Below the pieces are notes generated by a model that was not told the origin of the DNA, did not search any database, and worked only from the letters and a program-made list of their open reading frames with translations. A DNA stretch of 64,000 nucleotides from Ruminococcus sp. YE71 (GTDB taxonomy: Bacteria; Bacillota; Clostridia; Oscillospirales; Ruminococcaceae): assembly GCF_900119155.1 (NCBI RefSeq), contig NZ_FPIR01000009.1, positions 62,001 through 126,000 on the forward strand, given 5' to 3'. Of the stretch, positions 51,481 to 60,679 are shown piece by piece. Position numbers and translations under genes: made by a program. Every line of letters begins with the position of its first letter. Position 1 is the stretch's first letter.

Positions 51481-53689
51481 TGTTTCGTTTCAGACTTTCT
51501 GTCATCTCGACCCTGCCGACTTTATTCGAGACCATCAGCAGAGAGAGAACATATGAAGCCAGAATGATGATAACGGTAATGAGATAGCTGAGGGGCTTAA
51601 CATAAAGCGATATCAGCATACCCGTTGTTTCGGCAGATGATGCACATATCGACTTTCCCACAAGTAATGCAGGCGGGATGCCGATAAGTATCCCGAAAAT
51701 CAGAAGGATATGATTTCCGCTCAGTACAAGGCTGTTTATCTCCTTTTTGCGGTAGCCGAGTATCTTGAACATTGAAATGTTTATCGTGTTTTCTTCTATC
51801 ATCATGTTCGAGATAAGATACATCGACAAAACTCCGAGCATAAAGCCTACGAGTATGACGATATAGCACATCTTATAGTAGACTTGCACCGCCGATTTTA
51901 CGCTGTCGCGGTAATCGTCACGCGATGATGATGACATGACGGTATCGGGATCGTATTCGAGTTTTTTCCTGCTGACTACCATATTGCGGTCATCTTTTCC
52001 ATACCCCATTATTTCAGCCGCATTTTCGGTGCTCGTATATACGGCTGAATTGATATTATCGTCGATGATGCCCTCTATCTTTACGGTATGTTCTTCGGTC
52101 GTTATCAGATCGCGGAATGTAAAGCTGCTGCCCTCGGAAACGCCGTATGATACCGCTGCGGCATTTGTCATGTAGTATGAACCGTACTGCATATCCTTGC
52201 CAGACTTTGTTTTCATTGTGAAAAAGTCGGTATCCTCTTCATATCCCCACAGACTGAACAACAAGGTGCTGTCAGAGGTCTCAAAACGGCTGACAAGTGC
52301 GGATTCGGCATCGTCGGGGACATCGAATTCTGTGGTATTCAGCATATAGGAATAGTCATACGGTATAAGGTCAACGGATGAATCTACGATATTATCCGCA
52401 GAATCCTTTGTTATCCAACCCATGAGGATACATATCGTACTTACGGCGATACCTGTTACTATCACGATAGAACGGGAAATATGTCCGAATACCGAACGCA
52501 AACGGTATTTTTTTCTGAAAGGCAATGACCTGCCTGCAAGGAACGCACTTCCCTTTTTCTTTTTATCCGTCTGTCTCAGCATTTCGACAGGGTCTTTGCG
52601 CAGCATCCTGCCGACCGTGAGATTGGAAACGAGTGTGTAAAGCAGCGGAGGGAGTATCAATGCTAATACTGCGGTCACGGGCGATACTCTAACGGTGTGC
52701 GGCAGCGCTTCAAAGAAATTGAAATACATCTCGGAAAACGGGAATGCCGCAGCATATCCACAGACAAGTCCGACCGCCGCGCCGATGATCCCCGGGACAA
52801 GCGAATACAGCGCATAATGCCTTTTTATCTCAGCGCCTTTATATCCTAACGCGATCAGTGTGCCTATTTGCTTTTGTTCGCCTTTCAGACGGCGGCTGAG
52901 CATGAGCGTTATCAGCAAAAGCACGATACCGTACAGCATAGGCGCAACGATAAGCGCTACAGACTTTACAAGTTTTGCCTGATTCAGCGCTGACTGAACG
53001 CGGATATTATTATTGACCGCCGTATAATTCAGTATCCTGCGGTCGCTGTTGATGCCTTTTCTGAATTCGACAGAATTATCCTTTTGGTATCTGACGGCAT
53101 AATACGACCTGCTGTCAGTAAGCTCGGAGACCACAGATCTGTTTGCTACAGCCAGACCAAAACTGCTGTAATCGGGGAATGAATCTGTAAGTTCGCGCAG
53201 CATACAGAGATAGTCTGTCCGCACCATATATCCGCTTATGCGAAAACTTTCTCCGCATATATCTATACTGTCGCCTATTTTCAGTTTTTGTGCGTCTGCA
53301 AAACGCTCGGAGATCATTATCTCTTTGTCTGAGGCGGGGGCGTTTCCCTTTATTACCTGACAGATATTTACCTTGTCGTTTATCCCTGCCAGACGCAGAA
53401 CATAATCGTCTTTTTCATCGTCGCAGTAGACCATTTCCTCTATCTTAACGCTGTATTTCTGTTCGGCTTCGGAAATGTCACTGTCGGAAAGCGGCAGCAT
53501 GGTCACAAACTGCGCATCTTCTGTCAGGCAGTCTTCTATACCCTTGTTGTAAACATCGTTCATCAGTTCGGCAGTCGAGATCGCAGCTATTATAAGAGCG
53601 CCTATCAGTATTGTCAAAAGTGTAACAACAAGATTGAACGACAAATTGGTTCGGATGCTTCGGAAATATCTTTTGTTCAGCTTCATCAT
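51473..53689 (-). CDS. ABC transporter permease, FtsX/MacB-like, two-module
   Basis: 738 residues from ATG 53689, the A of which overlaps the TGA of the ATPase gene (ATGATG) with GAGGAAAT upstream. A first helix at about 10-35 leads to a periplasm-type outer domain (about 40-235), three helices with an FtsX core (about 250-360), a second helix (about 405), a second outer domain (about 425-600) and a last FtsX core (about 615-735). This double FtsX layout is typical of lipoprotein/antibiotic/peptide exporters in Firmicutes. With the ATPase gene it probably exports the cluster's product or gives self-protection. Confidence 0.85.
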   Translation of the reverse strand: MMKLNKRYFRSIRTNLSFNLVVTLLTILIGALIIAAISTAELMNDVYNKGIEDCLTEDAQFVTMLPLSDSDISEAEQKYSVKIEEMVYCDDEKDDYVLRLAGINDKVNICQVIKGNAPASDKEIMISERFADAQKLKIGDSIDICGESFRISGYMVRTDYLCMLRELTDSFPDYSSFGLAVANRSVVSELTDSRSYYAVRYQKDNSVEFRKGINSDRRILNYTAVNNNIRVQSALNQAKLVKSVALIVAPMLYGIVLLLITLMLSRRLKGEQKQIGTLIALGYKGAEIKRHYALYSLVPGIIGAAVGLVCGYAAAFPFSEMYFNFFEALPHTVRVSPVTAVLALILPPLLYTLVSNLTVGRMLRKDPVEMLRQTDKKKKGSAFLAGRSLPFRKKYRLRSVFGHISRSIVIVTGIAVSTICILMGWITKDSADNIVDSSVDLIPYDYSYMLNTTEFDVPDDAESALVSRFETSDSTLLFSLWGYEEDTDFFTMKTKSGKDMQYGSYYMTNAAAVSYGVSEGSSFTFRDLITTEEHTVKIEGIIDDNINSAVYTSTENAAEIMGYGKDDRNMVVSRKKLEYDPDTVMSSSSRDDYRDSVKSAVQVYYKMCYIVILVGFMLGVLSMYLISNMMIEENTINISMFKILGYRKKEINSLVLSGNHILLIFGILIGIPPALLVGKSICASSAETTGMLISLYVKPLSYLITVIIILASYVLSLLMVSNKVGRVEMTESLKRNNE

Positions 53690-54387
53690 AACTTTATTTC
53701 CTCTGCGCTGCGTCTGCACTGATTCAGTTCGTTGCTGACGACTTTTCCGTCCTTTATGCGGATGATGCGGTCGGCTATATCCTTTATCGCTTCGTTATGG
53801 GTTATTATCACGGTCGTGGTCTTGTATACCCGATTTATCTTGTCAACAAGCGTGATGACGTTTTGCGACGCTTTTGAATCAAGCGCGCCCGTTAACTCAT
53901 CGCACAGCAGCAGCTTTGGTTTTTTGACTATCGAACGTGCTATCGCAACTCTCTGCTGCTGACCGCCCGAAAGTTCCTTCGGGAAACGGGTGCGGTATTT
54001 TTCCATATCAAGGTCTTTCAGCAGTTCGCTGATATCCATCGACTCTTCGGCGATATCCGACGCTACCTGGATATTCTCCTCGACTGTCAGATCGGGGATA
54101 AGGTTAAAAAACTGAAATACAAAGCCGATTTTGCTGCGTCTGTAATTTCCGAGTTTATCCTTGTCAAGCTGCATGATATCCTGACCTTCAACGAAAAGCT
54201 GACCCTCGTCAAGTCTGTCAAGTCCGCCCAGCATATTCAGCAACGTGGATTTTCCCGAACCCGACGGACCGAGAATAACGCACAGTTCGCCCTTTTCTAT
54301 TCCGAGATCGATATGATCCATTGCGTAAACGGTGTTTTCGGCATTGTCACCGTATTTTTTCACTGCATTTTTGAATTCGATAAACAT
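53686..54387 (-). CDS. ABC transporter ATPase, LolD/MacB type
   Basis: 233 residues from ATG 54387, with AAAGGAAC ahead; the longer frame starts inside the thioesterase gene. Walker A GPSGSGKSTLL, Q-loop GFVFQFFNL, signature LSGGQQQR, Walker B LLLCDELTGALD (Cys in the strand, Glu kept) and H-loop IITHNEAI. Partner of the FtsX-type permease. Its first 41 bases overlap the end of the thioesterase gene, a sign of tight coupling in the operon. Confidence 0.92.
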   Translation of the reverse strand: MFIEFKNAVKKYGDNAENTVYAMDHIDLGIEKGELCVILGPSGSGKSTLLNMLGGLDRLDEGQLFVEGQDIMQLDKDKLGNYRRSKIGFVFQFFNLIPDLTVEENIQVASDIAEESMDISELLKDLDMEKYRTRFPKELSGGQQQRVAIARSIVKKPKLLLCDELTGALDSKASQNVITLVDKINRVYKTTTVIITHNEAIKDIADRIIRIKDGKVVSNELNQCRRSAEEIKL

Positions 54388-55090
54388 ATTTTTTGTTCCT
54401 TTCCGCATATCCTGCAAATTCATCTATCAGATCTGTGATCTCCTGATAATGACCGTCAAAATAAAAGTGTCCGCCGCTGAATCTCTGCGTGCGGTAAATT
54501 TCATGAAACGTATTGTGCCAAAGCGGTTCGGCTTCGGGGATGATGACCATATCCGAATCGCCGACCATGTTCATCCCCAAAGGAAGACGTTCATCCTCGG
54601 TGGGAAATGACGGGCGGTAAGTCTCAAGGACGTGCATATCATCACATATCATCTGCTTGAAAAAGCTGTATGCGGTATCGCTGTCTTTTATGAAATCGGG
54701 AATGCCGCCAAGTTTTTGCAGATAGGCATCGGTATCCTTCGGGAGTTCCCAGCTTTTTTCACGATAATAAAAGGGCGGATTCTGCCCTGAAACGATGACC
54801 CCTGCGGGGGGGATGCCCTGCTCTTGCAGAAGCAAGCCGCATTCGCAGGCAACAAATGCGCCCATGCTGTGACCAAACAAAATATAATCTCCTGCCGAGA
54901 CCTGCTGTTTCAGAACATATTCAGCCGCATCTTTTACAAAGTCTTCAAAGCAGGCTCGTTTATCACCGCTCCGAGGCCTATTGTAGTCAAACAGGCATAC
55001 TTCCGTTATATTTTGGTACTTAGCATCCTTCATGAAGCTGTAATACAATGAAAATCCGCCTGCATGAGGAAAACAAACCATTTTTTCCAT
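54347..55090 (-). CDS. Type II thioesterase, canonical Ser nucleophile
   Basis: 247 residues. VCFPHAGGFSLYYS is the usual start of type II thioesterases (oxyanion region), ILFGHSMGAFVAC holds the nucleophile Ser75, IPEAEPLWHNTF lies near the acid position, and FSGGHFYFDGHY holds the His. It is the only one of four such proteins in this cluster with the normal GHSMG elbow, so it is the likely housekeeping enzyme that clears stalled carriers. First gene of the minus-strand arm; the box promoter is about 60 bases upstream. The ribosome binding site is weak (GGGTGATCGG). Confidence 0.88.
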   Translation of the reverse strand: MEKMVCFPHAGGFSLYYSFMKDAKYQNITEVCLFDYNRPRSGDKRACFEDFVKDAAEYVLKQQVSAGDYILFGHSMGAFVACECGLLLQEQGIPPAGVIVSGQNPPFYYREKSWELPKDTDAYLQKLGGIPDFIKDSDTAYSFFKQMICDDMHVLETYRPSFPTEDERLPLGMNMVGDSDMVIIPEAEPLWHNTFHEIYRTQRFSGGHFYFDGHYQEITDLIDEFAGYAERNKKYVYRIQKCSEKIR

Positions 55091-55130
55091 CCGATCACCC
55101 GATTATTCTGTTTCGGCTGCGCACTCCTTA

Positions 55131-55178
55131 GTTAGCGCCACCTAACCGATTATAGCATATGCTGACCGAAATTGTCAA
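55131..55178 (-). promoter_or_regulatory. Promoter of the minus-strand NRPS/PKS arm with one box
   Basis: TTGACA (55173-55178), 18 bases, TATAAT (55149-55154) on the minus strand, then GTTAGG-TGGC-GCTAAC (55131-55146), starting two bases after the -10. Confidence 0.82.
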
Positions 55179-55240
55179 CCCCCTCAAATATGCTTTTGTG
55201 CAAACGATACGATAATAGGTCCGGTTTGTGAGTTTATTTA

Positions 55241-55335
55241 GTTAGCTAATGCTAATTTTTACAAAAAGAATGCAGATCTTTATTGACAAAAAAATGCATC
55301 TGTGATATAATTTCACATGGTTAGCTTTAACTAAC
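55241..55335 (+). promoter_or_regulatory. Promoter of the plus-strand NRPS/PKS arm with two boxes
   Basis: TTGACA (55283-55288), 17 bases, TATAAT (55306-55311). One box GTTAGC-TAAT-GCTAAT lies upstream (55241-55256) and one GTTAGC-TTTA-ACTAAC downstream of the -10 (55320-55335; GGTTAG...CTAACC when extended). The flanking arrangement is the same as at enolase. Confidence 0.82.
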
Positions 55336-55397
55336 CCGTTAGTCCGACAGCTTTACAGCTTGATGTATTTTATGAAAAACAGGAAGGGACCCCCATC

Positions 55398-57236
55398 ATG
55401 AAAATTGAGATCGATTTGAAGGAATCAACCTATCCCCGTATCATCGCGGAGATGAAGCGGCGTTTTGCCGATAAAACTGCTGTTATCGACCACGGTACCA
55501 AACTCAGCTATTTCGAGCTTTGCGAACAGTCCGAACGTTTGGGTGCGTATTTTCTCGAAAAAGGGATACGCCCGAAGGACAAGGTGATACTGCATCTCGG
55601 TAATACGCATCTTTTCATCAAGTGCCTGTTTGCGCTTGAATTGATAGGCGCGGTCCCTGTGATCGTATTTTCGTCGTGCAGGGAACTTGAGATATCTTCG
55701 ATAGCGGGAACGACCGAGGCTGCGGCATATATTTCTTTTCGCAGCTTTAAGGGTCAGGACCGTACAGAGTCGGTTCTTTCGATCCGAAAAAAATACCCGA
55801 CGATCAGGACACTCTTATTCGACGACGAGATAGTATCAGCCCATATATCGGGATATGCGCTGGATAACGCCGACAGGGCAGACCCATCACCCGACGATAT
55901 CGCATACATCGTTCTTTCGGGCGGGTCTACGGGCGTACCGAAGCTGATACCGAAAAAACAGTCTGCAACTCTCTGGTCTGCGGAAAAATGTGCCGAATCC
56001 TGCGGCTTGAATGAAACAACGCGATACCTCACCGCCATGCCGTGCAGTCATTATTTTCACATCTGCGGACCAGGATTTATGGGGACGTTTATTCGGGGCG
56101 GAACAGATATCATGTGCTTCAGTTCCCTGCCCTCAGAGATAATCGAACTTATCCAACAAGAACGGATAACCGAGACCGCTCTTGTTCCTTCCGTAGCTTC
56201 TGAGTGCATCGCATATGCCGAAAAGCACTGCGATGACCTGTCGGAGGTCTTCCGCAGTCTGCGGCTCGTTCAGCTGGGCGGTTCGATGTGTACAGCCGAT
56301 ATCATAAACGCGGTCGCTGCGAAAATGCACTGCATACCTCAGCAGATATACGGCATGGGAGAGGGGCTCGTATATGCGACCTATCCCGATTTTCCGCTTG
56401 ACATGATACTGAAATATCAAGGTATCAACACAAGTGAATATGACAGTGTAAAGGTCGTGGATACTGACGGAAATGAAGTCCCGACGGGTGAATTCGGCGA
56501 ACTTATCGCAAAGGGTCCGAACATAGCGACCGAATACTACAGGAATGATGAAGCGAACCGCACCAAATTCACGAAGGACGGTTATTACCGTACAGGCGAC
56601 AGGGTCAGACTGGTCGATGGAAAGTATTTGCAGGTCGTTGGCAGGATAGACGATATGATAAACCGCGGCGGTGAAAAAATATTTCCCGCAGAACTGGAAA
56701 TGCATATCAGAAAATGCACGAATGTTCGGGATGCGGCAGTTTTCGGGATCCCCGACACACAGATGGGCAATCTTATCACCGCGTTCGTCATCCCCGAAGA
56801 TGAAACTTCTGCCGCCGAGATCAGAAAGGAATTGTTAGCTTCGGGGCTTGCATCCTTCAAGATACCCGACGCTATCTTCTTCCGCAGTGAATTCCCCCTG
56901 ACTTCCGTGAAAAAGATAGACAAGAACGCACTGAAAAAAGAAGCGGCTGAACTGATTAAGCAAACCGCAGAAGAGATGATCTGCACCTTTGACGGCATCT
57001 CCGACCCCGTTATGAAAAAGGCCGCGATATGCTGGGCGCAGACACTCAGAACCACCGAAATAAAAGCCGACAGCAATTTCATTGAGCTTGGCGGCAATTC
57101 TATTTCGGCGGCTGAGATGCTTCAAAAGCTGAACGTCACCTTCGGGACTGATCTGAACATGGAAGATCTTTACACGGCGGCTGATCTTTCGGCACTCAGC
57201 GAGATCATAAAGGAGAGGTTATCAGATGACAAATAA
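55398..57236 (+). CDS. Aryl-acid AMP ligase (EntE/DhbE/YbtE-like) fused to a carrier protein
   Basis: 612 residues. The adenylation domain (about 1-525) has the aryl-acid-ligase hallmarks: IVLSGGSTGVPKLIPKK (core A3), QIYGMGEGLVYAT (A5), GYYRTGDRVRL (A7), GRIDDMINRGGEKIFP (A8) and LTSVKKIDKNALKK (A10 Lys). The carrier domain (about 535-612) has FIELGGNSISAAEM (Ser568). The substrate pocket segment reads CSHYFHICGPG where DHB ligases have HN(Y/F)PLSSPG: the Asn that contacts the 2-hydroxyl is Tyr here and the Ser that contacts the 3-hydroxyl is Cys. The substrate is thus probably an aryl acid other than 2,3-dihydroxybenzoate. First gene of the plus arm, under two boxes. EntE itself has no fused carrier. 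Confidence 0.88.
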   Translation: MKIEIDLKESTYPRIIAEMKRRFADKTAVIDHGTKLSYFELCEQSERLGAYFLEKGIRPKDKVILHLGNTHLFIKCLFALELIGAVPVIVFSSCRELEISSIAGTTEAAAYISFRSFKGQDRTESVLSIRKKYPTIRTLLFDDEIVSAHISGYALDNADRADPSPDDIAYIVLSGGSTGVPKLIPKKQSATLWSAEKCAESCGLNETTRYLTAMPCSHYFHICGPGFMGTFIRGGTDIMCFSSLPSEIIELIQQERITETALVPSVASECIAYAEKHCDDLSEVFRSLRLVQLGGSMCTADIINAVAAKMHCIPQQIYGMGEGLVYATYPDFPLDMILKYQGINTSEYDSVKVVDTDGNEVPTGEFGELIAKGPNIATEYYRNDEANRTKFTKDGYYRTGDRVRLVDGKYLQVVGRIDDMINRGGEKIFPAELEMHIRKCTNVRDAAVFGIPDTQMGNLITAFVIPEDETSAAEIRKELLASGLASFKIPDAIFFRSEFPLTSVKKIDKNALKKEAAELIKQTAEEMICTFDGISDPVMKKAAICWAQTLRTTEIKADSNFIELGGNSISAAEMLQKLNVTFGTDLNMEDLYTAADLSALSEIIKERLSDDK

Positions 57237-57981
57237 ATGGTTCGCATTCGGTGCGGAACGCGAGAATGCAAGTCTTTCTCTGCTGTTGTTCCCTTTTGCG
57301 GGCGGTTGCCCGTCTGCATTTGTTCAGTGGAAAAACAAGCTGACGGATGATATCAGCATATATCCTGTTCAGTATCCGTTCAGAGAAGCACGCAGAAAAG
57401 AAACTTTGCCCGACACGGTCAGGGAGCTTGCAGAAACATTAGTTCGTGAGAACGAGGCGGTATTTTCGGGAAAATACGCCGTATTTGCACACTGTGCAGG
57501 TGCAGCGATCGCTTATGAGACTGTACTTGAAGCGCGAAAAATGTATGGCACAGAACCCGAATTCATGATAGTATCGGGGGCTGAACCGCCCGAGTATTCT
57601 CTGGAAAGCCTGAAATATCTTTCACAGGCGGAGGAGACCGAGTTTCTGGATTATCTGATCTCGAAAGGGTTTGCCGATGAGAGCGTGCGTAAAAATTCCG
57701 CCTTCCTGAGTTACTATCTGCCGATAATCAAGGCGGATTTCACGCTGATGTTTTCATATAAAATGACCCGTGATGAAGAGCCGCTGCATTGTCCGCTGTA
57801 TATTTTCCGCGGAGATGATGATAAGGTCATTGATGTGAACAGACTTGAAGACTGGAAAAAATACACGACCGCCGAAACATCCGAACGCATTTTTGACGGC
57901 GGACACTACTATTTCACAAACGACCCCGATACGGTCTGCGCAGAGATCGGGCGGATAGTTAAGAAAGGGGCGGCAACATGA
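57226..57981 (+). CDS. Thioesterase-fold protein with Cys nucleophile (follows ligase-carrier)
   Basis: 251 residues. LFPFAGGCPSAFVQW is the type II thioesterase start, but the nucleophile elbow reads VFAHCAGAAIAYE, so Cys90 replaces Ser. The acid (YIFRGDDDKVIDV) and the His (FDGGHYYFTND) are in place, so the triad is Cys-Asp-His. The gene overlaps the ligase-carrier gene by 11 bases. Cys versions of this fold (CmaE, SyrC) shuttle acyl groups between carrier proteins instead of hydrolysing them. A transferase role serving the fused carrier is a fair inference. Confidence 0.85.
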   Translation: MTNKWFAFGAERENASLSLLLFPFAGGCPSAFVQWKNKLTDDISIYPVQYPFREARRKETLPDTVRELAETLVRENEAVFSGKYAVFAHCAGAAIAYETVLEARKMYGTEPEFMIVSGAEPPEYSLESLKYLSQAEETEFLDYLISKGFADESVRKNSAFLSYYLPIIKADFTLMFSYKMTRDEEPLHCPLYIFRGDDDKVIDVNRLEDWKKYTTAETSERIFDGGHYYFTNDPDTVCAEIGRIVKKGAAT

Positions 57982-58721
57982 GTTTGCAGAAATGCGCGGT
58001 AGTAACAGGGTCGGCAAGCGGGATAGGCGCATCGTCCGTTAAGCGCCTTGCAAAAGACGGTTTCGATGTTGTCATCAACTACCACAGGGACAGCCGACTG
58101 TCGGAAGCCGAAAGCATCGCAGAGGAATGCCGCGCGTTCGGAGTTCGGGCGATGACCGTAAAGGCGGATATCTCAGACCCTTCACAATGTGATGAACTTG
58201 TTCAAGCGGTGGTTGATGAGTTCGGCAGGATAGATGTTTTGGTGAACAATGCAGGCATCACGAATCTTACACCTATGCTGAAAATGTCCGACGAAGATTT
58301 TGACCGTGTTATGAGGACAAATGCCTACGGTACTTTTTACATGATGAGAAGTGCCGCCCCCGTCATGAAAAAACAGCGCAGCGGCAGCATCATCAATATT
58401 TCTTCGGTCGGCGGGCTTTACGGCGCACCTTGGTCGATAGGCTACGCCGCATCGAAGGGTGCTGTTATCGCGCTCACCAAAACCGCCGCAAAGGAACTTG
58501 CTATCAGCAATATCCGTGTCAATTCTATCGCTCCAGGCGGATGCGATACAGGCATCATCGAGGTCAACGAACATCAGATAAAAGAACAGCTGCGTTTTGT
58601 CACGCTGGGAAGGGTCGGCAGACCCGATGAGATCGCCGGCGCGGTTTCTTTTCTCGCATCGGATGATTCTTCATATATCACGGGTCATGTGCTTGAAGTA
58701 AGCGGCGGGGTGATGATGTAA
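57978..58721 (+). CDS. FabG-like ketoreductase (SDR)
   Basis: 247 residues. TGSASGIGASSVKRLA cofactor loop, NNAGITN, ISSVGGLYGAPWSIGYAASKG (Ser, Tyr, Lys of the triad) and NSIAPGGCDTGI. It resembles FabG and would reduce a beta-keto thioester on a carrier, matching the KS encoded right after it. Overlaps the preceding gene by four bases (ATGA). Confidence 0.88.
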   Translation: MSLQKCAVVTGSASGIGASSVKRLAKDGFDVVINYHRDSRLSEAESIAEECRAFGVRAMTVKADISDPSQCDELVQAVVDEFGRIDVLVNNAGITNLTPMLKMSDEDFDRVMRTNAYGTFYMMRSAAPVMKKQRSGSIINISSVGGLYGAPWSIGYAASKGAVIALTKTAAKELAISNIRVNSIAPGGCDTGIIEVNEHQIKEQLRFVTLGRVGRPDEIAGAVSFLASDDSSYITGHVLEVSGGVMM

Positions 58722-60401
58722 ATGGATATGAATGATAACAGAATCGCAGTAATAGGCATGAGTTTTCGTTTTCCGTCCGCCGAAAACAAAGCGGCTTTTA
58801 CCGCTATGCTGCGAAACGGCGAGTATGCAAAAGCGGGGACACACGAAGCACGCGGAGAATTGGTCGGGATAGCGGATTATCACGAACTTCTGAAAAACAT
58901 CCGCACTATCGACGGCATCGAATACTTCGACAACAGTTTTTTCGGGATAGTCAAGCCCGAAGTGATGGAGATGCCGCCCGAACTGCGGCTGACGATGCAG
59001 GGCGCCGCAGAAGCGATAATGGATGCAGGCTACAGCATACAGTCGATATCCCGTCGCAAATGCGGAGCGGTCACAGCACAGACGACCTGTTCCTACAAAA
59101 GACTTCTGAAGAAGACAAGTTTTCTTTCATTCTTCAACAATATGCCGGGAATGACCTGCGGTTATCTCGCACAATATCTGAAACTCAACGGACCTGTCTA
59201 TCATCTTGATTCGACCTGTTCTTCAACGTTAAGTGCGGCGGCAGCAGCCTGCAACCATCTGCTGATGGGGCAGGCAGACCTTATGCTTGCAGGCGGAGTG
59301 CAGATCTGTATGCCCGTTGACAGTCAGGAAAGCAAGGATATGCTTTCAAACGTGCTGAGTATCGGCGCTGACGGACAATGTTTGCCGTTCGACAAGAATG
59401 CCGCAGGTTTTTTCAGCAGCGAGGGCGTTGGGTTCGTTTTGCTTGAACGGTATGAGGATGCGGTCAGAAATCACGACCACATCTACGGGATAATAAGAGG
59501 CTACGGGATGCACAGCAACGCGGGAAGGTGTGCAACGATATATGCGCCTAACGCCGACGCTCAATATCTCGCGCTTAAAGAAGCGTGGAAAATGGCAGGG
59601 ATAACAGCCGACGACCTGACAGAATTTGAAGCACACGGCGCGGCGACTGTTCAGGGCGATATGGCTGAGGTCTGCTGTATGTCCCGTGCGCTTTCCGAGA
59701 GAACCGTCAAAGAAGCTGTTCTGCTTTCGGCGGTCAAATCAAATCTGGGTCACAGCGGAAATGCCGCAGGCATCACGGGGCTTATCAAGCTGCTGCTTTC
59801 ATTTGAAGCAAAAACCGTTTTCCCCATTTCGGGGTTCACGGAAGCGGATCCGAAGCTCGACCTCGTCGGTGCGCATTTAGCACCCGTAAAAAGCCCGATA
59901 GCGCTTGACAGGCACAGGATAGCGGACATCGGCAGTTATGGTCTGAACGAGCTCAATGTTCATATGATACTTGAAAGTGCGGAAAATATCCCTGCACCGA
60001 ATCTCAAACCCGATAAGGTGCATTATCTGAAATGCAGCGCTGCATCCGAAACGGCGTTATCGGCATATCTTGCTGAGATCGCCGAGGAAATAGGTCGGAC
60101 AGATGATCGTGACGATCTTATCCACACCTTGAATTTCGGACGTGATGACTTTGCATATCGCTGTTTTATCCGTTTTGAAAATACGGACGATCTGCTTTTA
60201 AAGCTGACCTGCCCTGTAGATATCGTAAAATGCAAAATAAATAAAGCTGCGCAGGCGGTATGCCCCGAAAATGAAGATGAGATCTGCCGCATATATCTCA
60301 GCGGCGGAAACATTGATTGGTGCGCTTTAGCGAAAAAAACACAGTATCAAAAACTGCCGTCCGTAACATATCCTTTTGAAAAAAAGAAGATATGGGCTTA
60401 A
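58722..60401 (+). CDS. Free-standing modular-type ketosynthase, AT-less
   Basis: 559 residues. Unlike the FabF-like KS of the other arm, this one is PKS-type: RIAVIGMSFRFPSA start, LDSTCSSTLSAAAA (Cys166), EFEAHGAATVQGD (His305) and SAVKSNLGHSGNAAG (His344). After the KS (about 1-420) comes an extension of roughly 130 residues ending LPSVTYPFEKKKIW, the post-KS/AT linker tail of modular PKSs, with no AT between. It must be served by the trans-AT at 46843. The start codon follows the KR stop directly, so it is translationally coupled. The usual DPQQR loop is replaced by EMPPELRL. Confidence 0.9.
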   Translation: MDMNDNRIAVIGMSFRFPSAENKAAFTAMLRNGEYAKAGTHEARGELVGIADYHELLKNIRTIDGIEYFDNSFFGIVKPEVMEMPPELRLTMQGAAEAIMDAGYSIQSISRRKCGAVTAQTTCSYKRLLKKTSFLSFFNNMPGMTCGYLAQYLKLNGPVYHLDSTCSSTLSAAAAACNHLLMGQADLMLAGGVQICMPVDSQESKDMLSNVLSIGADGQCLPFDKNAAGFFSSEGVGFVLLERYEDAVRNHDHIYGIIRGYGMHSNAGRCATIYAPNADAQYLALKEAWKMAGITADDLTEFEAHGAATVQGDMAEVCCMSRALSERTVKEAVLLSAVKSNLGHSGNAAGITGLIKLLLSFEAKTVFPISGFTEADPKLDLVGAHLAPVKSPIALDRHRIADIGSYGLNELNVHMILESAENIPAPNLKPDKVHYLKCSAASETALSAYLAEIAEEIGRTDDRDDLIHTLNFGRDDFAYRCFIRFENTDDLLLKLTCPVDIVKCKINKAAQAVCPENEDEICRIYLSGGNIDWCALAKKTQYQKLPSVTYPFEKKKIWA

Positions 60402-60441
60402 AATACGCTCGGTACAACAATATATGACCAGGAGGATAACT

Positions 60442-60675
60442 ATGAATAATGAAATAATGATAGCCGAACTCAAAGCGATATGGAAAGAGATACTCGAAAG
60501 TGAAGAAGAGATCGGGACCGATGAATCCTTTTTCGAGATAGGCGGCAATTCCATGCTTGCGACTATGATGGTCGAAAATATCAACGGCAAATATTCTTCG
60601 TCGCTCACACTGAACGATGTTTACGAGCACAACACTATAGAACAGCTTGCTGAGCTGCTTGCTTCACAGGGCTGA
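60442..60675 (+). CDS. Free-standing carrier protein (PCP/ACP)
   Basis: 77 residues from ATG 60442, with AGGAGGATAACT upstream; the longer frame overlaps the KS gene. The attachment site is FFEIGGNSMLATMM (Ser37). The GGNS form is more like NRPS carriers than FAS ACPs. It lies between the KS and a Cys-type thioesterase homologue. Confidence 0.9.
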   Translation: MNNEIMIAELKAIWKEILESEEEIGTDESFFEIGGNSMLATMMVENINGKYSSSLTLNDVYEHNTIEQLAELLASQG

Positions 60676-60679
60676 AGAT

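Noticed and set aside
55091-55130. A nine-codon leader frame (GTG start near 55125) before the thioesterase gene
   Set aside because: It has a good AAGGAG but the GTG overlaps that site, and the peptide has no regulatory features.
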